From Maniola hyperantus (taxonomy: Eukaryota; Arthropoda; Insecta; Lepidoptera; Nymphalidae), in assembly GCF_902806685.2 (NCBI RefSeq), contig NC_048560.1:7654212-7718211 (forward strand): a stretch of 64,000 nucleotides of DNA. The letters are read 5' to 3'. Shown one piece after another: positions 20,767 through 30,462 of this stretch. The notes below the pieces were generated by a model. It saw nothing but the letters and a program-made list of their open reading frames with translations. It did no database searches and was not told the origin of the DNA. The first letter of the stretch is position 1; each line of letters starts with the position of its first letter. The position numbers and the translations under genes were made by a program.

Positions 20767-20911
20767 GAGATCTATAGAGCGCGCTTTGCTTAGACTCAAG
20801 TCAGAGTTAAAACGAGACAGATGTATATCTCTCACACAAATCTGTCTCGTTTTAACTCAATCTTAAGTCTGAGCAAAGTCAAAGTGCGCTCTACATATAG
20901 ATCTCAGGGTA
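20767..20911. mobile_element. MGAG palindromic MITE
   Basis: The left arm (TGAGATCTATAGAGCGCGCT .. GAGTTAAAACGAGACAGAT) is mirrored by the right arm (ATCTGTCTCGTTTTAACTCA .. TAGATCTCA). Related copy at 44360-44492. The arms are about 60 bp with small indels. Confidence 0.75.
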
Positions 20912-21003
20912 AGTAACAATGGTAGAACACCCTAGGCGCAGTGGCAAGCATTTCATAGAGGCGTTAAATCGAAAAAAAATGTTGACTCCAACTAAGGAAG
21001 GAA

Positions 21004-21306
21004 GCTGTGATAGCCTTATGGTTAGGACGTCCGCCTTCTAATCGGAGGTCGGGGGTTCGATCCCGGGCATGCACCTCTAACTATTCAGAGTTATGTGCGT
21101 TTTAATTAATTAAATATCACTTGCTTTAACGGTGAAGGAAAACATCGCGAGGAAACCTGCATGCCTGAGAGTTCTTCATAATGTTCTCAAAGGTGTGTGA
21201 AGTGTACCAATCCGCACATGGCGTGGTAGAACTATTGCCAAAACCCTTCCCACTCTGAGAGGAGACCCGTGCTCTGTAGTGAGCTGGCGATAGGTTGATC
21301 ATGATG
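21004..21306 (+). mobile_element. S1 SINE, full length
   Basis: GCTGTGATAGCCTTATGGTT (box A), GGGGTTCGATCCCGGGC (box B), GCGTTTTAATTAATTAAATA, AGGAAAACATCGCGAGG, and GAGACCCGTGCTCTGTAGTG, ending GGTTGATCATGATG. Confidence 0.85.
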
Positions 21307-21339
21307 TATAATTATCACCACTATATCTTACAAATCCAA

Positions 21340-21405
21340 CAACCGACAATCAAAAAGAATAATTTATTACCTATTTTGAATAAATTATTTGAATTTTGAA
21401 TTTTG
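21340..21405 (+). mobile_element. LINE 3' tail remnant
   Basis: ATTTATTACCTATTTTGAAT followed by TTTGAATTTTGAATTTTGAA looks like the repetitive 3' tail of a non-LTR element; compare 61180-61240. Confidence 0.45.
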
Positions 21406-21728
21406 AACTCATCATTGATGGTGATGATGAAGAAAGGATTTTCGCAAAAATCCACCCAAGCGAAGCCGGGGTCAGTCAGTCAGTAAGAACTAAGAGTTAA
21501 ATAACCCGCAACTAGGAATGGTATCCATCGTTCACGTCACCGGAAGTATCGTGGCAGGGAAAAATGACACACTATCCGTCCGCCATTTTGGAACGTAAAT
21601 AATGGTTTTTATTTACGTTTTGCACGGTCGGTGGCCAGTGGATTTATCTCTTTTTTCTTGTCTTCTTCTGTTACAATCATCAATACTTATAATAAAACTG
21701 TAACAGGTCAAATTCTGTACATTGAAGA
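21406..21728. other. Unassigned DNA, promoter-like motifs
   Basis: A small Hel-B-type end (CCAAGCGAAGCCGGGGTCAG) lies near 21455. At 21535-21600 are CACCGGAAGTATCG and GTCCGCCATTTTGGAAC, resembling ETS and YY1 motifs. No gene start was found next to them. Confidence 0.25.
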
Positions 21729-21800
21729 TATTATTTTGAAATTTTTTTTCGAGGGCACTCTATAATCGATACTGAACCCAAAACTGTAATTTTTTTCATT

Positions 21801-21853
<53 letters not shown>

Positions 21854-22606
21854 ATCACGGCCGCGCATCACGCTGAAACTACTGAATGGATTCCAATGAA
21901 ACTTGGTACGATTTGAGGTCATACTATGAGGAAGAATATAGGATACTTTTTATCCCGAAATTCAGCATGGTTCCCGTAGGAGAGGGGATGAAAGTTAAAA
22001 TGTATACTGAGTTGTAATTCATTAACGCGTAGTCCGATTTCATTCATTCTTTTTTTGTTAGAAAGGGGATATTTTAAAAATTGTTCCGTAAATATTTTAA
22101 GGTAATCGGTTTTTAACCGACTGTCAAAAAGGAGGTGGTTCTTTTTTCTACATCGATTTTTTTGAGGTTTCTGGACCGATTTGCAAATATTTTTTTTAAA
22201 TCAACAAAAAAGTTTTCGTGGTGGTCACATAAAAAATTCTGGATTCAACTCCTTAATCCTGATGCTGCAGGGTTACTGCCCGCCTGAGTTATCAAGATTC
22301 AGGAAGTGTTCATAGTGAATTCATATTGTAGGTACCAAGCAACGACTTTATTCTCAGACTTCAAGTCTCAACTACTCAACCCTGATGATGTAGGGTACAG
22401 CACTCCTAAACTATAATGTTTCAGGAACTGCGGATGATGCAAAATTATTTTAGGTACCAAGCATAGGCTACATCATTGAACTTCGGATCCTAACTCCTCA
22501 ATCCTGATGCTGCAAAGTACTGAAGTCCTAAATCGTGGGGATTTTAAAAAAAATTAAAAAATTTGAATCGACTGTTAGGCGAAACGAAGTTCGCAGGGTC
22601 AGCTAG
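21729..22606 (+). mobile_element. Hel-E, long Helitron-like element
   Basis: Ends GGCGAAACGAAGTTCGCAGG then GTCAGCTAG followed by T, with the hairpin GCGAA/TTCGC just upstream. It contains a (CTGT)n tract at 21803-21853. In the middle are three diverged tandem units of about 120 bp starting near 22245, 22369 and 22489, each with CCTGATG(C/A)TG(C/T)A. The 5' end is not exactly placed. No Rep/helicase frame, so non-autonomous. Confidence 0.65.
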
Positions 22607-22629
22607 TTTTCAAAATATAAATGCCTTCG

Positions 22630-22800
22630 TAAGGATTTCGTAAAACCTGCATCAATCATTATTACAATCTAAATTGTTGTGATTGGCTGAATTTGTGCGA
22701 TTCTTGTTGCAACAATGCATTGTAGCCAATAGTGAGTGAGCGTCAACCAATCAAAGGTGATTGCGATCGTGACATTGTAGCTGTCATTCTAGCAGCTGGA
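22630..22800 (+). mobile_element. M190 MITE
   Basis: TTTCGTAAAACCTGCATCAA through GTTGTGATTGGCTGAATTTG and GGTGATTGCGATCGTGACAT to GTAGCTGTCATTCTAGCAGC. Confidence 0.7.
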
Positions 22801-22827
22801 CATTCATAAAGACTTTATTTTTATCAT

Positions 22828-23078
22828 CAGAAGGTTTTGAGAATGAGAAGGGCTTGTCATAGTCTGCCACGCTAGCCTAGTGTGGATGAACAGACTTTAC
22901 ACATTTTGTTTTTGAGAACATAATGGAGAACTCTCAGGCGTCCAGGTACCATCACAATTTTTTTATTTTATTCGACAAGTTAGCTTTCTACTGCGATTTA
23001 ACTTGATGATAAGTGATGATGCAGTCTTAACTGGAAGGGTATGGCAGTTTTAATAAGCCCAAATCCCAAATCACTATC
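22828..23078 (-). mobile_element. S1 tail fragment followed by S2 tail
   Basis: 22828-22956 carries CATAGTCTGCCACGCTAGCC and AGAACATAATGGAGAACTC (S1). 22957-23078 carries a poly-T-like start, AGTGATGATGCAGTC and GGAAGGGTATGGCAGTTTT (S2). Both are minus strand and diverged. Confidence 0.6.
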
Positions 23079-23099
23079 TATTCCAAATCTGTCTATTCC

Positions 23100-23302
23100 A
23101 AAATATTATAGGTACAGATGAAAAATAGTAGGAAATAATCTCTGGAAGTTGGAACTACTGAACCGATTTTGAAAATTCTTTCAGCAGTAGAAAGCTTCAT
23201 TATTCCTGAGTAACATAGGCATAGGTTTTATTTTCGAAAAAAATAGAGGAGCTTACGAAATTTGTAATAAGCTACCCGTGCGAAGCTAGGGCGGGTCGCT
23301 AG
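23100..23302 (+). mobile_element. Hel-D Helitron-like element
   Basis: ATAATCTCTGGAAGTTGGAA, CTGAACCGATTTTGAAAAT and CCCGTGCGAAGCTAGGGCGG end in GTCGCTAG. The base after CTAG is A rather than T. Confidence 0.6.
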
Positions 23303-23350
23303 ATCAAATATACTTTTAAAAAAAGTGCTTTTGAAACTGTCCCGGTTGTC
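23303..23350. other. Short spacer
   Basis: Nothing recognised; it leads to the TTAA at 23351. Confidence 0.4.
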
Positions 23351-23718
23351 TTAACACATTGATGGACAGTAACGTCCACGGACGTTCAGATAGTAAATAA
23401 TGATACGACAGAACGCCTGTAGACGTCATAGTTATTACTCGTGTCACGGCAGTACGTCTGAGGGCGCTTGATTTTCAATACTTTTACAAGGAAGAACATG
23501 TTGTAGTGTCACCGCAAAAGTAATGCGGCTTTCCTACTGTCATCGTACACAGTTCTACAACATGTCAAGTTACACACACATTGACAGAATTCCGGTACCC
23601 CTCTCCCCGCACAGTACGCTCGTGGGCGTCGTGTTTTCATACATTTAGTCACGTAGTGCGCGTCGGCGGGAGGATTAGTGTCACCTCATACTTTCGCGCG
23701 CAAATAACGGTTCGAGTG

Positions 23719-23873
23719 GTAAGTTATCAACGTATTTTTGTGTTTTTATTTATCGAAACATTCAAATTCAATTCATGTAACTTACGTATAAGGTAATTGT
23801 GCTTCTAATATTAGTAGTTGCTTGTTTTGAATGCAGTTTTTTGGTATTGAAACAATAATGAATTTATCTACAG
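23719..23873 (+). other. Predicted 5' UTR intron
   Basis: Donor GAGTG|GTAAGTTATC at 23719 and acceptor TTATCTACAG|ATGG at 23873 give a 155-bp AT-rich intron ending exactly at the ATG. Prediction only. Confidence 0.45.
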
Positions 23874-24092
23874 ATGGCGCCTGGAGATCCGTACGAAAGG
23901 GAACAAAAACGGTTGTTAGAATTGTTCAATGAAGTTGAAACTCCGGAATCTAGTGAAGATCCATATGCTGATGATGGGGAATACGGGTCCGACAAGGACT
24001 ACTATCCTTCAGGCGACGCCTATATGCGTTCTGTCACTCAACAACATTGTACATACAACCGCATTGCCACTACGCCCATAGGCAATGTATGA
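23874..24092 (+). pseudogene. Truncated piggyBac-type transposase N terminus
   Basis: A 72-codon frame starts with ATG immediately after a good splice acceptor. Residues 5-25 (DPYEREQKRLLELFNEVE) are charged and helical-looking. Residues 26-50 are strongly acidic, including SSEDPYADDGEYGSDKDYYP, a style typical of piggyBac transposase N termini. The similarity ends near residue 50, and the remaining residues look like out-of-context sequence before a stop. The DDD catalytic core is absent, so no transposase activity is possible from this copy. It could instead be an unrelated acidic exon. Confidence 0.4.
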
Positions 24093-24100
24093 GAATAAGA

Positions 24101-24237
24101 AGTGTCATTTAGGAAGAAATTCTTAACTTGTACTGTCCACCAACGTGTTAAAAGTTTTATAAAAATCGAACCCAAGACCTCGTGACATGAAACGTATAAC
24201 TCTGAGGTAGGATAATTGATGGGGTCCCCGACACTCC
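24101..24237. other. Junction between transposase fragment and minisatellite
   Basis: Nothing recognised; GGGGTCCCCGACACTCC just before the array is not part of the repeat unit. Confidence 0.4.
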
Positions 24238-25361
24238 GGAAATGACACTCATACAGAACGTGCTGACAAGGCGGGGGGGTCGACTGACAGAACGGGGGGT
24301 CGATGGGTAACATATTGCTGTGCTAGCCTCTACCGTATTTATAGTTGGCGGAAATGACACTCATACAGAACGTGCTGACAAGGCGGGGGGGTCGACTGAC
24401 AGAACGGGGGGTCGATGGGTAACATATTGCTGTGCTAGCCTCTACCGTATTTATAGTTGGCGGAAATGACACTCATACAGAACGTGCTGACAAGGCGGGG
24501 GGGTCGACTGACAGAACGGGGGGTCGATGGGTAACATATTGCTGTGCTAGCCTCTACCGTATTATAGTTGGCGGAAATGACACTCATACAGAACGTGCTG
24601 ACAAGGCGGGGGGGTCGACTGACAGAACGGGGGGTCGATGGGTAACATATTGCTGTGCTAGCCTCTACCGTATTTATAGTTGGCGGAAATGACACTCATA
24701 CAGAACGTGCTGACAAGGCGGGGGGGTCGACTGACAGAACGGGGGGTCGATGGGTAACATATTGCTGTGCTAGCCTCTACCGTATTTATAGTTGGCGGAA
24801 ATGACACTCATACAGAACGTGCTGACAAGGCGGGGGGTCGACTGACAGAACGGGGGGTCGATGGGTAACATATTGCTGTGCTAGCCTCTACCGTATTTAT
24901 AGTTGGCGGAAATGACACTCATACAGAACGTGCTGACAAGGCGGGGGGGTCGACTGACAGAACGGGGGGTCGATGGGTAACATATTGCTGTGCTAGCCTC
25001 TACCGTATTTATAGTTGGCGGAAATGACACTCATACAGAACGTGCTGACAAGGCGGGGGGGTCGACTGACAGAACGGAGGGTCGATGGGTAACATATTGC
25101 TGTGCTAGCCTCTACCGTATTTATAGTTGGCGGAAATGACACTCATACAGAACGTGCTGACAAGGCGGGGGGGTCGACTGACAGAACGGGGGGTCGATGG
25201 GTAACATATTGCTGTGCTAGCCTCTACCGTATTTATAGTTGGCGGAAATGACACTCATACAGAACGTGCTGACAAGGCGGGGGGGTCGACTGACAGAACG
25301 GGGGGTCGATGGGTAACATATTGCTGTGCTAGCCTCTACCGTATTTATAGTTGGCGGAAAT
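24238..25361 (+). repeat. Ten-copy 112-bp G-rich minisatellite
   Basis: Units start with GGAAATGACACTCATAC at 24238, 24350, 24462, 24573, 24685, 24797, 24908, 25020, 25132 and 25244; a final GGAAAT lies at 25356. Eight units are 112 bp and two are 111 bp (one lost T, one lost G). The only substitution I noticed is G to A in the CGGAGGGTCGA of the unit at 25020. Each unit has a G7 and a G6 tract, each followed by TCGA. Period 112 is not a multiple of three, so long open frames across it are not genes. High identity indicates recent expansion or homogenisation. Confidence 0.95.
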
Positions 25362-25437
25362 CTGGATTTTATCTCGTTTCCTGGAAACTGGGTGATTTTG
25401 AAAGCAAGAAAGAAACATAAAAAATAATTATAAACCA

Positions 25438-25475
25438 TAATCTAAATATATCTAAAAGGAAAACGTGACTGACTG
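25438..25475 (+). mobile_element. Hel-A 5' end fragment
   Basis: TAATCTAAATATATCTAAAA then GGAAAACGTGACTGACTGA; cut off after the CTGACTGA run. Confidence 0.6.
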
Positions 25476-25499
25476 AGAGTCCGAGGAGTGGTTTTTCCT

Positions 25500-25620
25500 C
25501 AGTCGAGTTTGCTGGTTAAGCAACGTTAACCCAAGTTGGTAATTGATGGATGTTCGATTTTGAAGGTCTGAATTCGACATTTACGTAAAACATGTTAAGC
25601 TCTCGGTTATTACCTAAACG
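25500..25620 (+). mobile_element. 5S-rRNA-like repeat, copy 1
   Basis: TGGTTAAGCAACGTTAACCC then GTTGGTAATTGATGGATG resembles the 3' half of 5S rRNA (GTTAAGCA .. GGATGGGTGACC). It is followed by GAAGGTCTGAATTCGAC and TAAGCTCTCGGTTATTACC. Better conserved relative at 44790. Possibly a 5S-derived SINE remnant. Confidence 0.4.
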
Positions 25621-25920
25621 GCTAAACTTTATTATGTAGTACTAGTACTGTACTAAAAATCTTAAAGTTCTAATATTTTATTTGTATAATGACTGTGACA
25701 CACAGCAGACTAACAGACGGACTGGATGAAACTATAAGGGTTCATCATTTTACTAAGGAACCCTAAAAAACCGTCTCGAAACAATTTGTCAAATAAAGGA
25801 AATTGTTCTACAGGTAGGTACAATAAATTACCCATCCCTCTTATGTGTTTCCCATTTTACGCAGAAATATATCTATTATAGCCCATTTACATTAATCCAG
25901 CAGCTGTCGAGGAATCTAAA
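25621..25920. other. Unassigned DNA with REP-end trace
   Basis: AAGGGTTCATC..AAGGAACCCTAAAAAA at about 25737-25771 recalls REP/REP2 termini. The rest is unrecognised. Confidence 0.35.
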
Positions 25921-26262
25921 TCTGTATATATATAATTCAAAGTCCTGACTGACTGACTGACATATATATCAACGCACAGCCTAAGCCGCTGGTCCTAGAG
26001 ACATGAAATTTGGAGGGTGTGTTCTTTGTAAACAGTAGGTATCCAGTAAGAAAGGATTTTTCGAAATTCTACCCCTAAGTGGGTTAAATAGGGGATGAAA
26101 GTTTGTACGAAAGTCAGTCATTTTTCAAGTTATTTGCATGAAAATTGGTATTTGGGTTTTCGGTGACAAATGAAGAAATACGTGTTTCAGGATTTTTGGA
26201 AATTCAACTCCCACCTCTATTTTCTAAATTCCACCCGAGCGAAGCCGGGGCGGGTCAGCTAG
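25921..26262 (+). mobile_element. Hel-B, complete (342 bp)
   Basis: Starts TCTGTATATATATAATTC and ends CGAAGCCGGGGCGGGTCAGC then TAG followed by T. It contains TAAGAAAGGATTTTTCGAAA and a GTCAGTCATTTTTCAAG block. Confidence 0.8.
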
Positions 26263-26263
26263 T

Positions 26264-26417
26264 AATATATAAAAGGATAGCTATTATGACGTAGGTATCC
26301 GCTAAGGAACTTTTGAAAATTCAACCCCTAAGGGGGTTATATAAGGGGGTTATGGGGGGTAAATAGGGGGTTGAAATTTGTGTAGTCCACGCGGACGAAG
26401 TGGCGAGCTTAAACTAG
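26264..26417 (+). mobile_element. Hel-A lacking its 5' CTGA part
   Basis: ATATATAAAAGGATAGCTAT joins the family start directly to the mid-region, an internal deletion of about 80 bp. An expanded GGGGGTTAT stretch follows. Ends CGAGCTTAAACTAG followed by T. Confidence 0.7.
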
Positions 26418-26655
26418 TCGCTCAATAACAATAAAAGTTACTTGACTCAGCGACTAGTATCATGTAAACCAGCCGTTATCAGTCCCTTTCCCTTTTATGT
26501 GACATTTATTATTAATGGCCCACTTGTAATGTGAGAAAGATATTTCTAAAAACCTCAGTCATTTCTTGGGATCGTTTTCATGTTTTATTAGTCCTAATGG
26601 GTTTCTTGCCTTCTCGTGTCCAGACCTAAACTAATATAATTAGTATCTATGCTTT
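26418..26655. other. Unassigned DNA
   Basis: Nothing recognised. Confidence 0.4.
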
Positions 26656-27023
26656 TTTAGGGTTCCGTACCAGGAAAAACGGAACTCTTATAGGATCACT
26701 TTGTTGTCTGTCCGTCGTGTCTGTCAAGAAAACCTAAAAGGTCTAAAAAAACCTATAGCACAAGTACTGAAATAAATCCGAAAACCGTGAATATGTGATT
26801 ACATCACAAAAAAAATGTGTTCATGAACAAATAATATGTAATTAGTATTTTCAAGTTTCAAAGTACGATACTAAGTGGAGTATCATATGACAGGGCTTTA
26901 CATGTACATTCTAAAACAGATCTTTATTCATTTTTATCCACCATAGTTTTTGTGTCAAAAATATAGGACTGTAGTACGGAACCCTCGGTGCGCAAGTCTG
27001 ACTCGCACTTGACCGATTTTTTA
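26656..27023 (+). mobile_element. REP element
   Basis: TTTTTAGGGTTCCGTACCAGG start with a shortened hairpin, TTGTCTGTCCGTCGTG, GTATCATATGACAGGGCTTT and TGACTCGCACTTGACCGATT end. Confidence 0.75.
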
Positions 27024-27086
27024 TTTTAGGGATTGTTTGGCTAGACGAGATAAGAATCGATTTCAAACTTACTTAATTAATTTAAA

Positions 27087-27410
27087 GCGGCGATAGTCTT
27101 GTGGTTACGTTACGGTTAAGTACGTCGACCTGTTCGGAGTGTGCAAGGTTCGATCCCGGGCACATCTTACCTCTATCTCTTCAGAGTTTACGTTTTAAGC
27201 AATTAAATGTCTCGAATTAATGGTAATTGGGAAGAAGAAGTGAGGAAACTTGCTTGCCTGAGATATTCCTTAATGTTCTGTCATGTGCGGATTAGCAGAT
27301 ATTCACACACATTTGAGAACATTATGGAGAACTCTCAGGTTTGCAGATGGAGATTTCCTCAAGATATTTTCCTTCATCGTTACAGCAAGTGATATTTAAT
27401 TACTTAAAAC
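27087..27410. mobile_element. Two degenerate S1 SINEs facing each other
   Basis: 27087-27260 is a plus-strand S1 with box B AGGTTCGATCCCGGGC. 27275-27410 is a minus-strand S1 body (TTTGAGAACATTATGGAGAA .. TTACAGCAAGTGATATTTAA) without a head. Confidence 0.6.
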
Positions 27411-27459
27411 TTATTAATTAATTAATTTACTTAATTACTTCGTAACGCCGAACAGTTAG

Positions 27460-27560
27460 AGACAATCATCATCACGATCAACTAACTGCCAGTTCACTAC
27501 TGAGCAGGGGTTTTCTCTCAAAATAAGAAAGATCATAGGCCATAGTCTGCCACGCTGACC
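27460..27560 (-). mobile_element. S1 SINE tail fragment
   Basis: AATCATCATCACGATCAACT through CATAGTCTGCCACGCTGACC. Confidence 0.6.
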
Positions 27561-27844
27561 AATTGGGTATTTGACTACATCAAAAATAAATTATTTCTCA
27601 GTGATTATTAAATAGAGGGTTTTCCAAAATACGTAAAACCCACGTCCTTTGTTGGTTTTAAGTGTAATAACCATTTTAAATTATCGATTAAACTAAAAAA
27701 AGCACGTCAAATGATTGTGACGTCACACACCGGTATTTCATAGAATCTCGCATACTAAGCGAGCGTTTTGACGTTTAATAAAAAGTTACTGATTTGACTA
27801 GTTGTCAAATACCGTATCACGGTTTGGCAGACACACACACGTCT
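27561..27844. other. Unassigned DNA with CRE-like site
   Basis: ATTGTGACGTCACACACC near 27714; otherwise nothing recognised. Confidence 0.4.
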
Positions 27845-28298
27845 TTAGAGAACTCTACCAACCATCTAAGTAATATTTAATTGCTTAAAACGCACAAACT
27901 CCGCAAAATTAGCGGTTCGTGACCAGAGTTGAGCCACAGAGCCCCCGAATAGGTAGCCAAAGCCTTGATCACAAGGCTTTCATCGCTTCAAGCTCAATCA
28001 TCATCATCATGCACGGGTCTACAAAGCACGGGTCTCCTCTCAGAGTGGGAAGGGTTTTGGCCATAGTCTACCACGCTGGCCATGTGCGGATTGGTAGACT
28101 TCACACACCTTTGAGAACATTATGGAGAACTCTCAGGCATGCAGGTTTCCTCACGATGTTTTCCTTCACCGTTAAAGCAAGCGATATTTAATTAATTAAA
28201 ACGCACATAACTCCGAAAAGTCAGAGGTACGTGCCCGGGATCGAACCCCCGACCTCCGATTAGAAGGCGGACGTCCTAACCACTAGGCTATCACAGCA
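27845..28298 (-). mobile_element. S1 SINE remnant and full-length S1
   Basis: 27845-27985 is a decayed S1 head. 27998-28298 is a well-kept S1 from CAATCATCATCATCATGCAC to CCACTAGGCTATCACAGC, with box B complement GGGATCGAACCCCCGACC. Confidence 0.8.
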
Positions 28299-28529
28299 CA
28301 AGCTCAATACTAGTGCTATAAACCAGCGCAGACTATGATGAGGCAATCGCGTTGAGAAATCACCCACTCTGTGGCGCGGAGAGGGTGATTTGTCGACTTT
28401 TTGCTGCTTACACCCACCTTACACCCATCCACTATACACCCATATCCGATACCCCCTCGATTCTCGAGATAAATTATAGAATATCACGCCACAATATGTG
28501 CGGGATCTAATTCCGATCATCTTTTTCTT
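28299..28529. other. Unassigned DNA
   Basis: Includes a short inverted repeat AAATCACCCACTCT/AGAGGGTGATTT at about 28357-28392. No gene recognised. Confidence 0.4.
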
Positions 28530-28968
28530 TTTTAGGGTTCCGTACCCCAAAAGGAAAAACGGAACCCTTATAGATTCACTTTGTTGTCTGTCTGTCTGTC
28601 TGTCGGTCTGTCAAGAAACCTACAGGGTACTTCCCGTTAACCTAGAATCATGAAATTTGGCAGGTAGGTAGATCTTATAGCTGACATTTAGGGAAAAATC
28701 TGAAAACCGTGAATTTGTGGTTATATCACACAAAAAAAAATTAAATTGTGGTCATGAACTAATAATTAGTATTTTCACTTTTCGAAGCAACATAACTATA
28801 TCAAGTGGGGTATCATATGAAAGGGCTTCACCTGGGCATTCTAAAACAGATTTTTATTTATTTTTATGCATCATAGTTTTTGAATTATCGTGCAAAATGT
28901 CGAAAAAGTACGACTGTAGTACGGAACCCTCAGAGTGCGAGCCTGACTCGCACTTGGCCGGTTTTTTT
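28530..28968 (+). mobile_element. REP element, full length
   Basis: TTTAGGGTTCCGTACCCC, (CTGT)n, GGCAGGTAGGTAGATC, GTGGGGTATCATATGAAAGG, and CTGACTCGCACTTGGCCGG plus T run. Confidence 0.8.
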
Positions 28969-28970
28969 TA

Positions 28971-29169
28971 ATATACAAAAGGAACAGGTGACTGACTGAT
29001 CTACCAACGCGCAGCTCAAACTACTGGACGGATCGATCTGGGTATACAGATAGATATTATTACGAAGGCATTCACTAAGAATGGATTTTTGAAAATTCAA
29101 CCGCTAAGGGAGTGAAATAGGGGTTTGAAATTTGTGTAGTCCACGCGGACGAAGTCGCGAGTATAAGCT
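28971..29169 (+). mobile_element. Hel-A, end altered
   Basis: ATATACAAAAGGAACAGGTG through GCGGACGAAGTCGCGAGTAT then AAGCTTA; the CTAG is changed to CTTA where Hel-F begins. Confidence 0.7.
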
Positions 29170-29413
29170 TATTATATTATAAATGCGCAAGTGTGTCTGT
29201 CTGCTAGCATTTCACGACCCAACAGTTTAACCAATTTTCATGAAATTTGGTACAGGTTTAACCGATTTTAATGAAATTTGGTACTGAGTTATCTTATATC
29301 CCGCGGAAGGACATAGGCTTCTTTTTTATCCCGGAAAATCAAAGAATTTCCGCATGATTTTTAAAAACCCAAATCCACATAAGTAGAACCACGAAGACGC
29401 GGGAATCATCTAG
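29170..29413 (+). mobile_element. Hel-F Helitron-like element
   Basis: TTATATTATAAATGCGCAAG start, ATGAAATTTGGTACAGG repeated twice in the interior, TTTATCCCGGAAAATCAAAG, and an AATCATCTAG end followed by T. Confidence 0.7.
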
Positions 29414-29640
29414 TTATTAATAACTTATTTTCCCGCGTGAATTTAGGTTTTTTTTAAATCCCGTGTGTTATGAATATACATAGTCTGTGTCAATCTTGAT
29501 GCAAGAGGTCCGTGTTATTAGTCTTCGCTAGAAAAAGTCATCTTGTGATTTGTGATTATTATAAATTATATATTTTTTATACACTTGATTCAGGCTATTT
29601 TATTGTGATATTATTTATACTAAACTATTATAAATTATAC
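29414..29640. other. Unassigned AT-rich DNA
   Basis: Nothing recognised. Confidence 0.4.
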
Positions 29641-29805
29641 ACCGTGGAACTCTTTAATTTTCCGTGATAAAAAGTAGCATATTGTGTCCTTCTCCGGGAT
29701 GCAAGCTATATCTGTACCAAATTTCGTCAAAATCGGTTGGACAGATGAACCGTGAAAGGCTAGTAGACAGACAGACACACTTTCGCATTTATAATATTAG
29801 TATGG
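29641..29805 (-). mobile_element. Hel-F fragment
   Basis: GTGGAACTCTTTAATTTTCC, GATGCAAGCTATATCTGTAC and CGCATTTATAATATTAGTAT, the complement of the Hel-F 5' two-thirds. Confidence 0.7.
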
Positions 29806-30079
29806 ATTATTCATCTAGGCCACCGAATTTTATTTATTCAGTGATAGAGACGAAAAGACGCGATAAAATGAACATTATCATAAAATATGACACACTATCA
29901 TTGCTATCACGAGGCAATCGAGATGAGATATCTGTCTGCATCGCGATGATAACTTTTTGTCCCTTTTCCCTCCCCTTCAATTGCAGACATACGAGTAGAT
30001 TGTTGTGAATTGGTTGCAATATGTAACTAATGTTATACGGTTTTTGATGCTGGTTTTATGTGTTTTGTTATTTAAAAAA
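29806..30079. other. Unassigned DNA
   Basis: Nothing recognised. Confidence 0.4.
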
Positions 30080-30307
30080 CTAGCTTATTCTCGCGACTTC
30101 GTCCGCGTAGACTACACAAATTTCAAACCCCTATTTCATCCCCTTAGGGGTTGAATTTTTAAAAATCCTTTCTTAGCGGATACCTACGTTATAATAGCTA
30201 TCTGCATGCTAAATTTCAGCCCGATCCGTCCAGTAGTTTGAGCTGTGCGTTGATAGATCAGTCAGTCAGTCAATCAGTCAGTCACCTTTTCCTTTTATGT
30301 ATTTAGA
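30080..30307 (-). mobile_element. Hel-A, complete (228 bp)
   Basis: From CTAGCTTATTCTCGCGACTT to TTTTATGTATTTAGA, with GTCAGTCAGTCAATCAGTCA near the 5' side. Confidence 0.8.
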
Positions 30308-30368
30308 TGCTAAAATCTATATTTTTTAATACTTACTAACAATGGCTCTTTTAAGAGAAGTTTCCCTG

Positions 30369-30462
30369 ACGCACCCTAAAAGTTAGAAGTGCGTGCCAAG
30401 AATCGAACCCCGTACCTCCCAAATAGGAGGCGGACGTCTTAACCAATAGGCTATCACCGCTT
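30369..30462 (-). mobile_element. S1 SINE head
   Basis: CCTAAAAGTTAGAAGTGCGT, AGAATCGAACCCCGTACCTC (box B complement) and CAATAGGCTATCACCGC (box A complement). Confidence 0.7.

Larger units (their letters stand above)
23351..24100 (+). mobile_element. Probable piggyBac-like 5' fragment
   Basis: A TTAA (23351-23354, the piggyBac target) is followed by CACATTGATGGACAGTAACG and a subterminal palindrome ACGTCCACGGACGT. A non-coding leader comes next, then an intron-like segment 23719-23873 and a short acidic reading frame. Only the 5' part is present. The 112-bp minisatellite starts where the transposase body would be, and no matching right terminus with TTAA was found. The assignment rests on the TTAA and the acidic N terminus, so it is tentative. 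Confidence 0.4.

Noticed and set aside
24238..25361. CRISPR-like regular array
   Set aside because: Units are contiguous 112-bp tandem copies with no distinct spacers, in a eukaryotic genome.
24432..25438. Open frames through the minisatellite on both strands
   Set aside because: The 112-bp period shifts frame every unit; frames arise from the repeat, with no start context or domain.
29664..30008. 114-codon frame
   Set aside because: Its first half is the complement side of a Hel-F fragment; no conserved motif.
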